Notes under the pieces: generated by a model | The model's database searches: none | What the model was told of the DNA's origin: nothing | The model's input: only the letters and a program-made list of their open reading frames with translations | Program-made: the position numbers and the translations under genes | Source: Desulfurococcales archaeon | GTDB lineage: Archaea; Thermoproteota; Thermoprotei_A; Sulfolobales; NBVN01 | Assembly: GCA_023255955.1 (NCBI GenBank) | Contig: JAGDWD010000004.1 | Span: 1-64,000 of the forward strand | Direction: 5' to 3' | DNA: 64,000 nt | Part shown: positions 1 to 9,383 of the stretch, piece after piece | Position numbering within the stretch: the first letter of the stretch is position 1 | How the letters are laid out: the number at the start of each line of letters is the position of its first letter

Positions 1-3000
1 TGATAGATAGAGATGGCCAGCCCACCACACAGAATCTAAAAGATAGAATTGAAAGCTAGGTATGAGAGCCAGTACGCGCAGCCAACGCTTAAGAGGCGAA
101 TCTAAAAGATAGAATTGAAAGTGACTACCTCGCTACCCCAGCCTTCCCTAGCCCCAGTCGTTGAATCTAAAAGATAGAATTGAAAGCGGCTAGGAGGTAG
201 CGGCCATGAGCGCGGTTCCAACCACGAATCTAAAAGATAGAATTGAAAGGTGGAGATATCCCTATCGCCTGGGCTACTCCCTTCTTGGAATCTAAAAGAT
301 AGAATTGAAAGTGATTACCAGACCTAGAACGCCTCTGATACACCGGCTCAATAATCTGAATCTAAAAGATAGAATTGAAAGCAATCCTTTTCAGCTTTAG
401 ATCTACCTCGGGCGCGTAGGTCAGAATCTAAAAGATAGAATTGAAAGTACGAGACGTCTTCCCAAGCTCCTCGAAGCCGGCTTTCTTATGAATCTAAAAG
501 ATAGAATTGAAAGGCGGGTCTGGGGGGTTTAGATCAGACAGGAAAAAAATTGTTTTGAATCTAAAAGATAGAATTGAAAGATAGATCACTCTATACTCTC
601 TACCATCGTGCTCCACATCTACGAATCTAAAAGATAGAATTGAAAGTACTTCTCCCTCACGAGGATTGAGCGTGACGCTAACTTATAGGAATCTAAAAGA
701 TAGAATTGAAAGGTCTACGTGCCCGACGTCAGGGAGGTGCCATATGAGGTAGGGGAATCTAAAAGATAGAATTGAAAGACTGCACCAGGTAGTCCATGTA
801 CACCACCTCAGGAAGCTGAATCTAAAAGATAGAATTGAAAGGCGGATACCGGGGTTCACCTCCACTATATACTATACTTGAATCTAAAAGATAGAATTGA
901 AAGGCGTAGGCTCGGGAGTCACTCTGCCCGTGACAATAACATCATCAAGAATCTAAAAGATAGAATTGAAAGATGAGCGCGTGAGGAAGGTTATAGCAAA
1001 CCTAGCATTGAATCTAAAAGATAGAATTGAAAGTGTAGAGCGGACATAAGGTTCTTGGGCTTGATATTTCCTTATAAGAATCTAAAAGATAGAATTGAAA
1101 GCATATACGAAGACCCCGAGCGCGCCTCAAGGTACCTTGAGGTGCGGAATCTAAAAGATAGAATTGAAAGTAACCCCCAACATCTTAGCTCTCTCTTCTT
1201 CTAGTATCGAATCTAAAAGATAGAATTGAAAGTATTTAGGAATTCCTCATAGTCTTTTGCTGGTAGAGCTTTTTCCTCTGAATCTAAAAGATAGAATTGA
1301 AAGAAGGTATTAGCACTATCAACTAGCTTATCATATAGAGCTTTGAATCTAAAAGATAGAATTGAAAGGCACAACACTCTACGACGGAGACCACACAGTG
1401 CTCTTCAACCTGCGAATCTAAAAGATAGAATTGAAAGGGTAAGGTGTCCCTCAGGCTACCCCTCGCCAGCAGGTACATACTCGAATCTAAAAGATAGAAT
1501 TGAAAGTCGGAGTCTCATATAGCTCGGATCCCAGCGGTGATAGGTTGGAATCTAAAAGATAGAATTGAAAGGACCTGTGGGTAACCAAGTTTACGGTCGC
1601 TGGGTAACCACATGAATCTAAAAGATAGAATTGAAAGGATAAGAGAGAGGGGTAGGAGGCCCTTGACCCCAGAGGAGGAGGAATCTAAAAGATAGAATTG
1701 AAAGGCAACCAAAGCGGGGTCTCGTAGCTTGGTGAGTTGATAGAGGAATCTAAAAGATAGAATTGAAAGGATCTGTTCCATCAACTGAGGCGACTGTTTT
1801 AGAGTGGAATCCGAATCTAAAAGATAGAATTGAAAGTATACTAGTTAATGACAGAAAAATGAGTTTATGGCATCTCCAAGTCCTGAATCTAAAAGATAGA
1901 ATTGAAAGTCAAAGCCTTCTCAATGATTTCGTTAGTGACCTTAACCCCCTGAATCTAAAAGATAGAATTGAAAGAATAAAAAACCGGAAATATAGTAAAA
2001 AGCTTTAACCCCCCTAGAATCTAAAAGATAGAATTGAAAGACCGAAGGTGCTGGAGGAGTGGTTGCTGAGGTTCAGGGAGGAATCTAAAAGATAGAATTG
2101 AAAGTTACGCTATCGATAGCCTCCCTCAGATCCCTAGCTAGAGCAGAATCTAAAAGATAGAATTGAAAGGGGATAGAAGCATACGTAGAGCTACTCCTCA
2201 ACAAGCTGAAAGCAGAATGAATCTAAAAGATAGAATTGAAAGTAGTACTGCTTAACGATTCTTGCTCGTTCTATGATCTTTCGCGTCTGAATCTAAAAGA
2301 TAGAATTGAAAGGAGAATAGGGTTCTGGAGCTGGCCGTTACGGAGTTGAACAAGGTGAATCTAAAAGATAGAATTGAAAGAAGTTAGCTAGCACAATGCT
2401 GATATGTTCTAAGTAGAACTTGTGTGAATCTAAAAGATAGAATTGAAAGCACATACTCCATCAGGGAGTGGGCTGTCGGTGCTGTGACCACCGAATCTAA
2501 AAGATAGAATTGAAAGTCATGGAAATCTAACCATAACCTGTAGAATCTTATTATCTTTTTGAATCTAAAAGATAGAATTGAAAGTAAGCTTATCGGCGAG
2601 AGCATTGAGAAAGTCTATCAAGTAATGGGAATCTAAAAGATAGAATTGAAAGCCTTAGGTACCGCGGTCTCCTCCTTAACAGCTCCACTCCCCTGAATCT
2701 AAAAGATAGAATTGAAAGATAGAGCTTTCTCAAACTTCAGCAACCACACTGACGTAGCTCACGAATCTAAAAGATAGAATTGAAAGTAGTAAGAGTAATA
2801 AAGACTCCCACCTTATACCTACTAGAAGCGAATCTAAAAGATAGAATTGAAAGTTCTCACGATTAGTGTTTCACCTCCGTGTAGTACATGTACAGAATCT
2901 AAAAGATAGAATTGAAAGGTGCTAGATTTGATAACGCATTAACTAGGCTTATGAGTAGAGAATCTAAAAGATAGAATTGAAAGATAAGGTGGATAGACTC

Positions 3001-3314
3001 AAATTCTGGATAAAGACAATAAGAGGAATCTAAAAGATAGAATTGAAAGTACTTGGCTCTTTTACCTCCACCCTCACCGGAACTATCTTCCCCGAATCTA
3101 AAAGATAGAATTGAAAGACACATATGATTAGGATTAAGTAGGGTGAAGGACATGTCAGAGAATCTAAAAGATAGAATTGAAAGTTCAACTCTATAACTCT
3201 TCCTCTCCTTGCTCTCCTCGCTATGAATCTAAAAGATAGAATTGAAAGTCTCCATGATCTCACCTACCCACTCAAGGTAGTCTATAGCTAGAATCTAAAA
3301 GATAGAATTGAATT
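1..3314 (+). CRISPR. CRISPR array, 50 repeats, leader-distal end
   Basis: A 24-nt repeat, GAATCTAAAAG...ATTGAAAG, starts at 32, 98, 163, 226, 288 and so on to 3225 and 3291. I count 50 copies with period 61-73, so spacers are 37-49 nt. All look identical except the last (3291-3314), whose final two bases are TT instead of AG. A decayed terminal repeat usually marks the end far from the leader. The repeat ends on the + strand in ATTGAAAG, the usual 8-nt 5' handle of archaeal crRNA. Both facts place the leader to the left, outside the window, with transcription left to right. Positions 1-31 are the end of a further spacer, so the array is longer than seen here. No cas gene lies in the window. 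Confidence 0.98.
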
Positions 3315-3318
3315 GGAA

Positions 3319-3327
3319 GATATATTA
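3319..3327 (+). promoter_or_regulatory. TATA box of the YkgJ-type gene
   Basis: GATATATTA lies five bases after the decayed last CRISPR repeat and about 25 nt before the expected start site near 3349. A GGTGG ribosome-binding sequence sits at 3353-3357, ahead of the ATG at 3366. The gene therefore appears to have its own promoter rather than depend on read-through from the array. Confidence 0.5.
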
Positions 3328-3365
3328 CTGAACTAATTAGACTTTGGGGTTAGGTGGAGTAGTGA

Positions 3366-3848
3366 ATGGGTGGGGCTAGGGTTAGGCTAGCCTTTGATTT
3401 CGTAGACTTTAGTTCAATATGTAGTAACTGCAGTAATAACTGTTGCAGGAGGTTCTACGCGGTTCTCCTTCCTGAGGAGGAGGGGGAGTTCTCTGAGAGT
3501 AGTTTTGAAATACCTACACCGCTTGGTTGTGTTAGAGCTATAGGGTCTAGGGATGGGAAACCCTGCCCGTATCTTGATGAGGCTGGTAGGTGCGGGATCT
3601 ACCGTAACAGGCCTCTGGACTGTAGGCTATGGCCTGTAATGCTCTACTACGACTTTAAGACGGGGGAGAGGGTAGTGTATCTAGACCTAGACTGCCCAGC
3701 AGCTTCGGAGGGCCGCATACCTAGGGAGCTTATAGACACGATTGTTGGGGAGCTTAAGAAACTGGTAATAGATGAGGACTGGCTGAAGAGGTACACACTA
3801 GCTCCGTGGCCCAACAACCTAGCAGAGCTCTGCAGGCTTAGACCGTAG
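3366..3848 (+). CDS. YkgJ-family cysteine-cluster protein
   Basis: This 160-residue protein has the cysteine pattern of the YkgJ/UPF0153 family, thought to bind zinc or an iron-sulfur cluster. C19-x2-C22-x3-C26-C27 comes first. It is followed by C67 (in PCPYLD), C76 and C86, the last within RPLDCRLWP, a block typical of the family. There is no signal peptide or membrane segment, so it should be cytosolic. The exact biochemical role of the family is not settled. The start is ATG 3366, preceded by GGTGG. It stands alone between the CRISPR array and a gene-poor gap. It is not a Cas protein by any motif I can see. Confidence 0.8.
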   Translation: MGGARVRLAFDFVDFSSICSNCSNNCCRRFYAVLLPEEEGEFSESSFEIPTPLGCVRAIGSRDGKPCPYLDEAGRCGIYRNRPLDCRLWPVMLYYDFKTGERVVYLDLDCPAASEGRIPRELIDTIVGELKKLVIDEDWLKRYTLAPWPNNLAELCRLRP

Positions 3849-4544
3849 TGCCCTAGCTTACACGGAGAGTAAGCTGATCAACACGTTGCTCCGGGAATCT
3901 CCTCCCACCTAGACAGAGTAGGTGGCTAGCTACCTACCACTAGAGCACGATCCTCAGGACAGTAAAGCTAGTAAGTAGAGAGCTTCATCACTAAACCCAT
4001 AGCCTTCCTCGCTAATAACTACCCACCAGCCGCAGGGCCGTGAAGATAGATGTAGAAGACCTAACGACTCTATCGAAGCACCCAGCTGTGAAGCTACAGT
4101 ACTAGCTACTAGGTTTAACATAACATGTAGAAACTCTCTAAGGTGTTTAAAGCCTTACTAGGTACTACTATACCCCTCTCGCTACTCTATGGATGCCTAT
4201 CCTACCGTAAGCTACTCACTCACAGTACACATCTCTAGGTAGGTAAACCAACCTACTTACATCTATATCCCTAAATCCCTAAAACTAAATCATCGAGTGT
4301 GGCGTTGGGAACGCACCACATCTGAGGTTTCTCCGACGCCAAGAACTCCTCCTAAGAATCTCGAATTCCACGAAAACACCCAAAGTCTCCGAGGCTAGAA
4401 CTTAAAGAGAAAGAGAATAGAAGAGTTAACTACATCAAAACCTGTAAGTAATGTTTACGAAGTAAGATTATCTTGATGTTATTGAAGTAGAGAAGATAAG
4501 AAAGAATGTAGCTAAAAACCCATACTAATACTAGACTTCTAAGT
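3849..4544. other. gene-poor interval, about 700 bp
   Basis: I find no convincing gene on either strand. Short stop-free stretches occur, such as + strand 4042-4107 starting with GTG, but none resembles a known family. A weak hairpin of GCGTT and AACGC with a GGG loop lies near 4302-4314. The interval may be decayed coding sequence next to the CRISPR array. Confidence 0.4.
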
Positions 4545-4724
4545 TTAACCAGGTCTCTTCCTCTCCTGTAGTATTATAGCTTCACCTACCATGCCCGCAA
4601 AGACTCCCCAGAGACTTACATCTATGTAACCTGTCGGTAACCCTACTAATATCATTATCAACCCTAGCACCATTAATGCTAGTGCCAACCTCTTTCTCCA
4701 CATCTTAGGGATCTCTAGGGGCAT
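4545..4724 (-). CDS. small membrane protein coupled to Nramp-like transporter
   Basis: This 59-residue reading frame is below common length cut-offs. ATG is at 4724, only 4 bp after the stop of the transporter gene (4729), and the stop codon is TAA at 4545-4547. It begins MPLEIPKMWRKR, then has one strong hydrophobic segment (LALALMVLGLIMILVG), a second weakly hydrophobic stretch (SLWGVFAGMVG) and a charged tail ERKRPG. Spacing and composition suggest translation together with the transporter and a possible accessory subunit. I do not recognise a family. The coding call rests on operon spacing, a clean start and the membrane-like pattern. Confidence 0.6.
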   Translation of the reverse strand: MPLEIPKMWRKRLALALMVLGLIMILVGLPTGYIDVSLWGVFAGMVGEAIILQERKRPG

Positions 4725-4728
4725 GCTC

Positions 4729-6207
4729 TCACCTTATTAGTCCTAGAGTACGACCAACCCACCATCCCGTGAAGTACACGAAGAGTATCGTGCATATGAC
4801 GTTTATTACTATGGGTACTCTAGGAATCAATTCCTTAACTCTCTCCTTGGGCAATACTTTTGAAAGTTCCCTGGGCGCTACGTAAACCCAAGCAACTATG
4901 CTGAGCACTCCTTGGAGGACCACTAGTAGCGCTCCATCGAATATCGACGCCCAGGTAATCAGCTCCACGGGAGCGGTAGCGTAACCTAGAGCCCAAGCTA
5001 GTGCCCAGAGACCCATAAGTACCGTTATTATCCTGCGGAGAGTCTGCGTGGATACCTTCTCCGTTATCTTCGGATATATGTACCTAATCCCGTCCATAAT
5101 TATTATCGGCCACCCAACTGACTGACTAATATTGGTGGACCAGAGTATGAAGAATGAACCTACTAACACGAAGAGCAGAGCTCTAGGTCCTAAGTAAGCC
5201 GTGTACATCTCCCCTATTACCTCAGCTAACTTAACACCTCCTGGTAAGAGCTGCCTAGGTGCTAAGATAGCGTAGCCAGCAATAAAGAACGCAGCAATTA
5301 TCAATACAGTTAATATGCAGGCCAGAATAGCGTCCAGTAAGTGAGTTCTAATCCACCACCTCATATGTTTCCAATCCTCATCACCCATCTCCTTGTACTT
5401 ATCCACACCTCCCTGCCTACCCCACTCACCATATCTAGCCATACCAAACATCTTCGAACCTACGATCCAGTAGCTATACCATATATGGCTAGCAGAGCCG
5501 CCAGCTGCCCATGAAAGTACTGGTAGTATTGTTACTAGTGGGTCAGGCGCTACAGGTTCCACACCCGGCGCCTTCACTGTAGCCCACGAAGCTGGAGGTG
5601 CTACATATCCTACAGCAAACAACCCCTTAAGTATCTCAGTTATAGGTGGAGCAGCTAAAACAGCTAAAACTACCGTTAATATTACCATGCTCGCCATCAT
5701 GCCCATAAAGATCACCTCGAGGAGGACGTAGATACCTAGTAACGCAATTATCAAAGTCAGGATGTAGACACCAGCTGTGTATGCCTGTACTGGGCCATAC
5801 CTACCAGCCAGGGTATGCGCGACAATACCTACCGAAGCTGCTAAGCCTCCTATACTCATAGCACCAGCTAGTATGTGGAGTATACCGAAGATTATGGGCC
5901 AGACCCTCCTCGGAGGTATCCTAGCATACATGTCCATAGCTCCCTCCCCGAAAACCACAGCCCATCTACCATGTAGGTAGCCGGGCCCGAGGTTCTTCAG
6001 TATAACAGCCCAGGTAGGTACCCAAAGCAACATCAACCCGAAAGCTATGCCGAGCCTAGTCGACAGTATCAGCTCACCGGAGCCTATAGACTCAGCAGCC
6101 CACACAACTCCCGGACCAACAAACGCTAGAGCTGCTAACCACCTCGATGGTGCTGGGTACACAACAGCTGGTTTAGAACTCTCTCTACTAGAGGGACCAG
6201 TGGACAT
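4729..6207 (-). CDS. Nramp-related membrane transporter
   Basis: The protein has 492 residues from ATG 6207 and about eleven hydrophobic segments. Its first segment reads GPGVVWAAESIGSGELIL, which aligns with the first helix of Nramp-family transporters, but the canonical metal-binding DPGN is replaced by SIGSGE. The substrate may therefore not be Mn2+ or Fe2+; Nramp relatives lacking DPGN are known to carry other substrates. The frame is open for 28 more codons to 6291. I prefer 6207 because AAGAGGTGG (6212-6220) is a good ribosome-binding site just ahead of it, and a TATA box at 6251-6260 would start transcription between the two. The small gene at 4545-4724 follows directly. A sugar kinase is divergent. 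Confidence 0.75.
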   Translation of the reverse strand: MSTGPSSRESSKPAVVYPAPSRWLAALAFVGPGVVWAAESIGSGELILSTRLGIAFGLMLLWVPTWAVILKNLGPGYLHGRWAVVFGEGAMDMYARIPPRRVWPIIFGILHILAGAMSIGGLAASVGIVAHTLAGRYGPVQAYTAGVYILTLIIALLGIYVLLEVIFMGMMASMVILTVVLAVLAAPPITEILKGLFAVGYVAPPASWATVKAPGVEPVAPDPLVTILPVLSWAAGGSASHIWYSYWIVGSKMFGMARYGEWGRQGGVDKYKEMGDEDWKHMRWWIRTHLLDAILACILTVLIIAAFFIAGYAILAPRQLLPGGVKLAEVIGEMYTAYLGPRALLFVLVGSFFILWSTNISQSVGWPIIIMDGIRYIYPKITEKVSTQTLRRIITVLMGLWALAWALGYATAPVELITWASIFDGALLVVLQGVLSIVAWVYVAPRELSKVLPKERVKELIPRVPIVINVICTILFVYFTGWWVGRTLGLIR

Positions 6208-6250
6208 TTGGCCACCTCTTATGGAGGACTTCCAATAGGGAGTAATATAG

Positions 6251-6260
6251 TCTATATAGA
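6251..6260 (-). promoter_or_regulatory. TATA box of the Nramp-like operon
   Basis: TCTATATAGA lies 44-53 nt upstream of ATG 6207 on the minus strand. It predicts a start near 6230, so the mRNA would include the AAGAGGTGG ribosome-binding site. It is only 18 bp from the divergent TATA box of the FGGY kinase, so the two promoters could share regulation. Confidence 0.5.
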
Positions 6261-6277
6261 AAGCTTTCGATAACGGG

Positions 6278-6286
6278 TATATATAG
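6278..6286 (+). promoter_or_regulatory. TATA box of the FGGY kinase
   Basis: TATATATAG is centred about 33 nt ahead of ATG 6315. It predicts a transcript starting near 6307 with a leader shorter than 10 nt, a common layout in Thermoproteota. Confidence 0.55.
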
Positions 6287-6314
6287 CCCATCCCAAGAAA
6301 TCTCTGAGAACCCT

Positions 6315-7781
6315 ATGATAGTATCAGTAGATATAGGTACCTCATCAGTTAAGGTATCACTCATCAGCTTAGAGGGTAATGTAGTTAGGTGGGCATCACA
6401 TCCAGTTGAAACAATGTCCCCAGAGCTAGGTGCGGCTGAGCACGATCTTGAAGCCCTATACCAAGCCCTCCTTAAGGGAGTGAAGAGCGTCGTAGAGGGC
6501 TACGAGAGCAGGGTAGAAGCAATAACCTTCAGCTGCTACTTACACGGTGTAGCTATACTAGATAGAGAGAGGAAGCCCTTAACCAGGGTAATTACACACC
6601 TAGATACGAGAGCTGGTAAGTACCAGAGTACTGTAGAAAGCTACGGTAATGAGCTCTACCGGAGGACTGGTTGCCCACCCATCTTTGTCTACCCATTAGT
6701 AAAGCTCCCCTGGCTCAGAGAGAAACTACGCCTCAATGAGAAGTACTACCTAACCTTCGTAAAAGACTACCTAATATACAGGTTAACTGGCCTCACGATA
6801 CTAGACTACGGTACAGCATCAGGTACCGGACTCATGAACGTCCACAGCCTTAAATGGGATGACCTAGCTCTCAACGTAGCCGGGGTAGACGAATCCATGC
6901 TACCTCAGCTCACTGAAGGTGCTAGCGTAGTAGAGTACGTTTCCATACCGGAACTTGGTCTAAGAAACGTAGCCCTAGTACCTGGATCATTTGATGGGGC
7001 TCTACAGAACATCGGCTACTCAGTCTACGGAGAGGAAGCAGCACTCAACTTAGGTTCTACAGCTGTAATTAGAACCCTCAGTAAGGAGGTTGTAATTGAT
7101 CGAGACCTCCGCATGAGGTTCTTCTGCTACTACGCAGCTGATGGATATAGAGCTATAGGAGCTGCATCTAATAATGGGATGAGCTCCCTGGAGTGGATTA
7201 GAGGGAACCTGCTTGGAGACGTTAACTGGAGCACCGTGGAGGAAGAGGTCTCGAAAATTAAGCCCTGCAGTGATGAGGTAATAGTTCTCCCATTCATAGG
7301 TGGTGAGAGATTCCCCTATAGGAATCCTTACCTGAGGCTCACTATAGTAGGACCTTCAGTTAGCCATAGTAGAGCCCACATAGCTAGGGCATCATTTGAG
7401 GGGGTGGCATTCATACTTAAAGCCATCCTAGATGCCCTGGAGGAGAACGGCGTGACCATAAAAACTCTCCACTGTGGTGGTGGTGGCTGTGCTATAGGTA
7501 GTTTAGTAAAGATGGTCGCGGATACTTGCTGTAAACCTGTAGTAACATATAGAGAAGATGTAGCTAGGTTAACAAGCTCTATAGGAGCCGCTGCTGTAGC
7601 TATTAGAGCTCTCAAATATTCTACAAGCATAGACAACGTGAAGTTCGAATTCGTCAGTAAGTCTAAGTTAGGAGCTGTAGAACCCGAAGAAAGCGCGTGT
7701 GTAACGTATAGGGGATGCTATGAAAAGTTCTCTAAGGTTTTAAGCATCGTCTCCAACATATATGGAGACGTAGTTGGTTAG
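6315..7781 (+). CDS. FGGY-family carbohydrate kinase
   Basis: A 488-residue member of the FGGY kinases, which phosphorylate sugars or polyols with ATP in the cytosol. The N-terminal phosphate-binding motif DIGTSSVK is at residues 6-13. The catalytic region includes ITHLDTRAG. A second nucleotide-binding segment, ALNLGSTAVIRTL, and the C-terminal adenosine motif HCGGGGCAIGSLVKMVADT are both present, so both domains are intact. Length and motifs fit the gluconokinase/xylulokinase branch. The substrate cannot be set from sequence. It is monocistronic, divergent from the Nramp-like operon, and has a near-leaderless promoter. Confidence 0.85.
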   Translation: MIVSVDIGTSSVKVSLISLEGNVVRWASHPVETMSPELGAAEHDLEALYQALLKGVKSVVEGYESRVEAITFSCYLHGVAILDRERKPLTRVITHLDTRAGKYQSTVESYGNELYRRTGCPPIFVYPLVKLPWLREKLRLNEKYYLTFVKDYLIYRLTGLTILDYGTASGTGLMNVHSLKWDDLALNVAGVDESMLPQLTEGASVVEYVSIPELGLRNVALVPGSFDGALQNIGYSVYGEEAALNLGSTAVIRTLSKEVVIDRDLRMRFFCYYAADGYRAIGAASNNGMSSLEWIRGNLLGDVNWSTVEEEVSKIKPCSDEVIVLPFIGGERFPYRNPYLRLTIVGPSVSHSRAHIARASFEGVAFILKAILDALEENGVTIKTLHCGGGGCAIGSLVKMVADTCCKPVVTYREDVARLTSSIGAAAVAIRALKYSTSIDNVKFEFVSKSKLGAVEPEESACVTYRGCYEKFSKVLSIVSNIYGDVVG

Positions 7782-7902
7782 TAATGGATGCTGATCAAGA
7801 GGGAGTACATGGCTGTAAGCTACCCTCTTCCTTCTCTACGTAGATTCTAATCATGCAAGTTGCCGGTAAGCAACATAGAAAGTGGAATTGGGAGTTGTCT
7901 GT

Positions 7903-9180
7903 TTATGGGTGTAGTGTGAGGAAGAGTAGGTAGATGGTTGTGTTGGTGATGGTGACCACGGTCCCGGCCTTGAGGAACTCGGTGAAGGTTAGTGTAGTAC
8001 CCATACGGGATTCTAGGTACTCAATCATTATTATGTTCGATGCGGCACCTAGTAGCGTTAGGTTCCCGGCTACTGTCGAGGACATGGCGAGCGTTATCCA
8101 CGTAATCTCGTCTCCACTACCGTAGCCTAAGCTCTTCAGGTACTTGATGAACAGCTTTGCGAACGGTACGTTACTCAGTAGCTGACTACCCAGTAAGGAG
8201 GTGGCGGTCACTGCCGCGAGGTTGGTCAGGCCGCTGAGTTTTGTGGGGATCAACACCTCGAGTAGGGGGTTCAGGATACCGCTCCTCCAAATGCCCTCCA
8301 TCGTTATGAACATCGTTATGAAGAATACTATCGTCCCCCAATCAACGTTCGATATAGACCTCCTCGGGTTGCTGGTCAGCACGTAGATCCCGGCAGCGAT
8401 TACGAAGGGTATGAGGCCCCTCCGGGAGATGTGTGGGAGACCCAGTAACTCCAGTAAGTCGTTCACCACTAAGCTAGCTACAACAGCTAAGATCCCCACA
8501 CCAGCAATCAGAGCATCCCTCCTGTTTCTCAGCGCCTCCTGCGGTACTAGGAGGACCTCCACCCTACCGTTCCTAACCCCGTAGTACCTGATCAGCAAGT
8601 ACGGAGTAACCACCAGGTTCAGTAGAGTAGGTAGGGTAAGCCAGGTAACAAACTTCAGGAAGGGTGCGGCCATACCGGATACTCCAACTATCAGTACGTT
8701 CTGGGGGTTCCCTATAGGGGTCATAACGGAACCTATAGTGAGGCTGAAGGCCAGGAGCAGGAACATGACCCTCGGCTCTATCCCAGCAACCCTCGAAATA
8801 GTGTACGCGATGGGCGGGCCCATAACAGCCACAGTATCATTCATAGCTACAGCAGCTAGGAGGCCGAAGAGCAGTGACGACGCGTACATCAAGGAGTACC
8901 TACTCCTAAACATCGAGATAAACCAGGAGGACACCATAGCTAGAAGCCCCGACGACTCAGCGAGACCCACAATACTGAACATACCCACAAGGAACAGAAT
9001 CACATCCAGATCTATAACCGACTCCAACTCATCAACAGCCACCAAGCCCGAGACCACCGTGAGGAACGACGCAAAAGCCATTATGCTCCAGACAGGTATC
9101 TGAGGCCTACGACTCCTCACAACTAGGGAGGTAGTTAGGAACACTGTGAGTCCTAGGCCGACCAGTACCTTATAGTCCAT
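7903..9180 (-). CDS. SLC13/ArsB-type anion permease
   Basis: A 425-residue integral membrane protein of the ion-transporter superfamily (SLC13, ArsB, NhaD). About eleven hydrophobic segments are visible. Two re-entrant-loop signatures occur: MNDTVAVMGPPIAYTI in the first half with GSVMTPIGNPQNVLI soon after, and SNVPFAKLFIKYL with TLLGAASNIIMIEYL in the second half. NPQN and ASN are the substrate and cation contact motifs of this fold. Likely substrates are organic acids, inorganic anions such as arsenite or sulfate, or Na+/H+. No ars genes are adjacent, so I do not call it ArsB. The start is ATG 9180. Confidence 0.8.
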   Translation of the reverse strand: MDYKVLVGLGLTVFLTTSLVVRSRRPQIPVWSIMAFASFLTVVSGLVAVDELESVIDLDVILFLVGMFSIVGLAESSGLLAMVSSWFISMFRSRYSLMYASSLLFGLLAAVAMNDTVAVMGPPIAYTISRVAGIEPRVMFLLLAFSLTIGSVMTPIGNPQNVLIVGVSGMAAPFLKFVTWLTLPTLLNLVVTPYLLIRYYGVRNGRVEVLLVPQEALRNRRDALIAGVGILAVVASLVVNDLLELLGLPHISRRGLIPFVIAAGIYVLTSNPRRSISNVDWGTIVFFITMFITMEGIWRSGILNPLLEVLIPTKLSGLTNLAAVTATSLLGSQLLSNVPFAKLFIKYLKSLGYGSGDEITWITLAMSSTVAGNLTLLGAASNIIMIEYLESRMGTTLTFTEFLKAGTVVTITNTTIYLLFLTLHP

Positions 9181-9383
9181 GTCGACACTCCAAGGAAACT
9201 ACAGAGCTTAAGACTTTAAGCTACTAGATCCCCTCCCAGCCTTAAGATCCTTACCTACAGCCCGCAGATCGACGTGGCTCGGGGGCGTGATACGTTGCTA
9301 GTGCTAATATTAGCTTATCTAGGTATGTCTATCGGGGCGCGGGATGCCTCACCAATTATCTCTGTCCCAGGGTGTTGTGTGGT

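Noticed and set aside
683-3263. Several 60-90 residue frames with repeated LSILSFRF or LKDRIE
   Set aside because: They are translations of the CRISPR repeats and spacers, not genes.
3366-3848. Possible Cas4-like protein because of cysteines next to the CRISPR array
   Set aside because: The CxxCxxxCC and RPLDCRLWP blocks are those of YkgJ; no RecB nuclease motifs are present.
4302-4314. Hairpin GCGTT-GGG-AACGC as an RNA gene
   Set aside because: Outer pairing breaks after five pairs and there is no promoter or conserved box.
9303-9314. Palindrome GCTAATATTAGC ahead of the MoxR gene
   Set aside because: Only 6-bp arms in AT-rich DNA and about 70 nt from the start; chance is likely.
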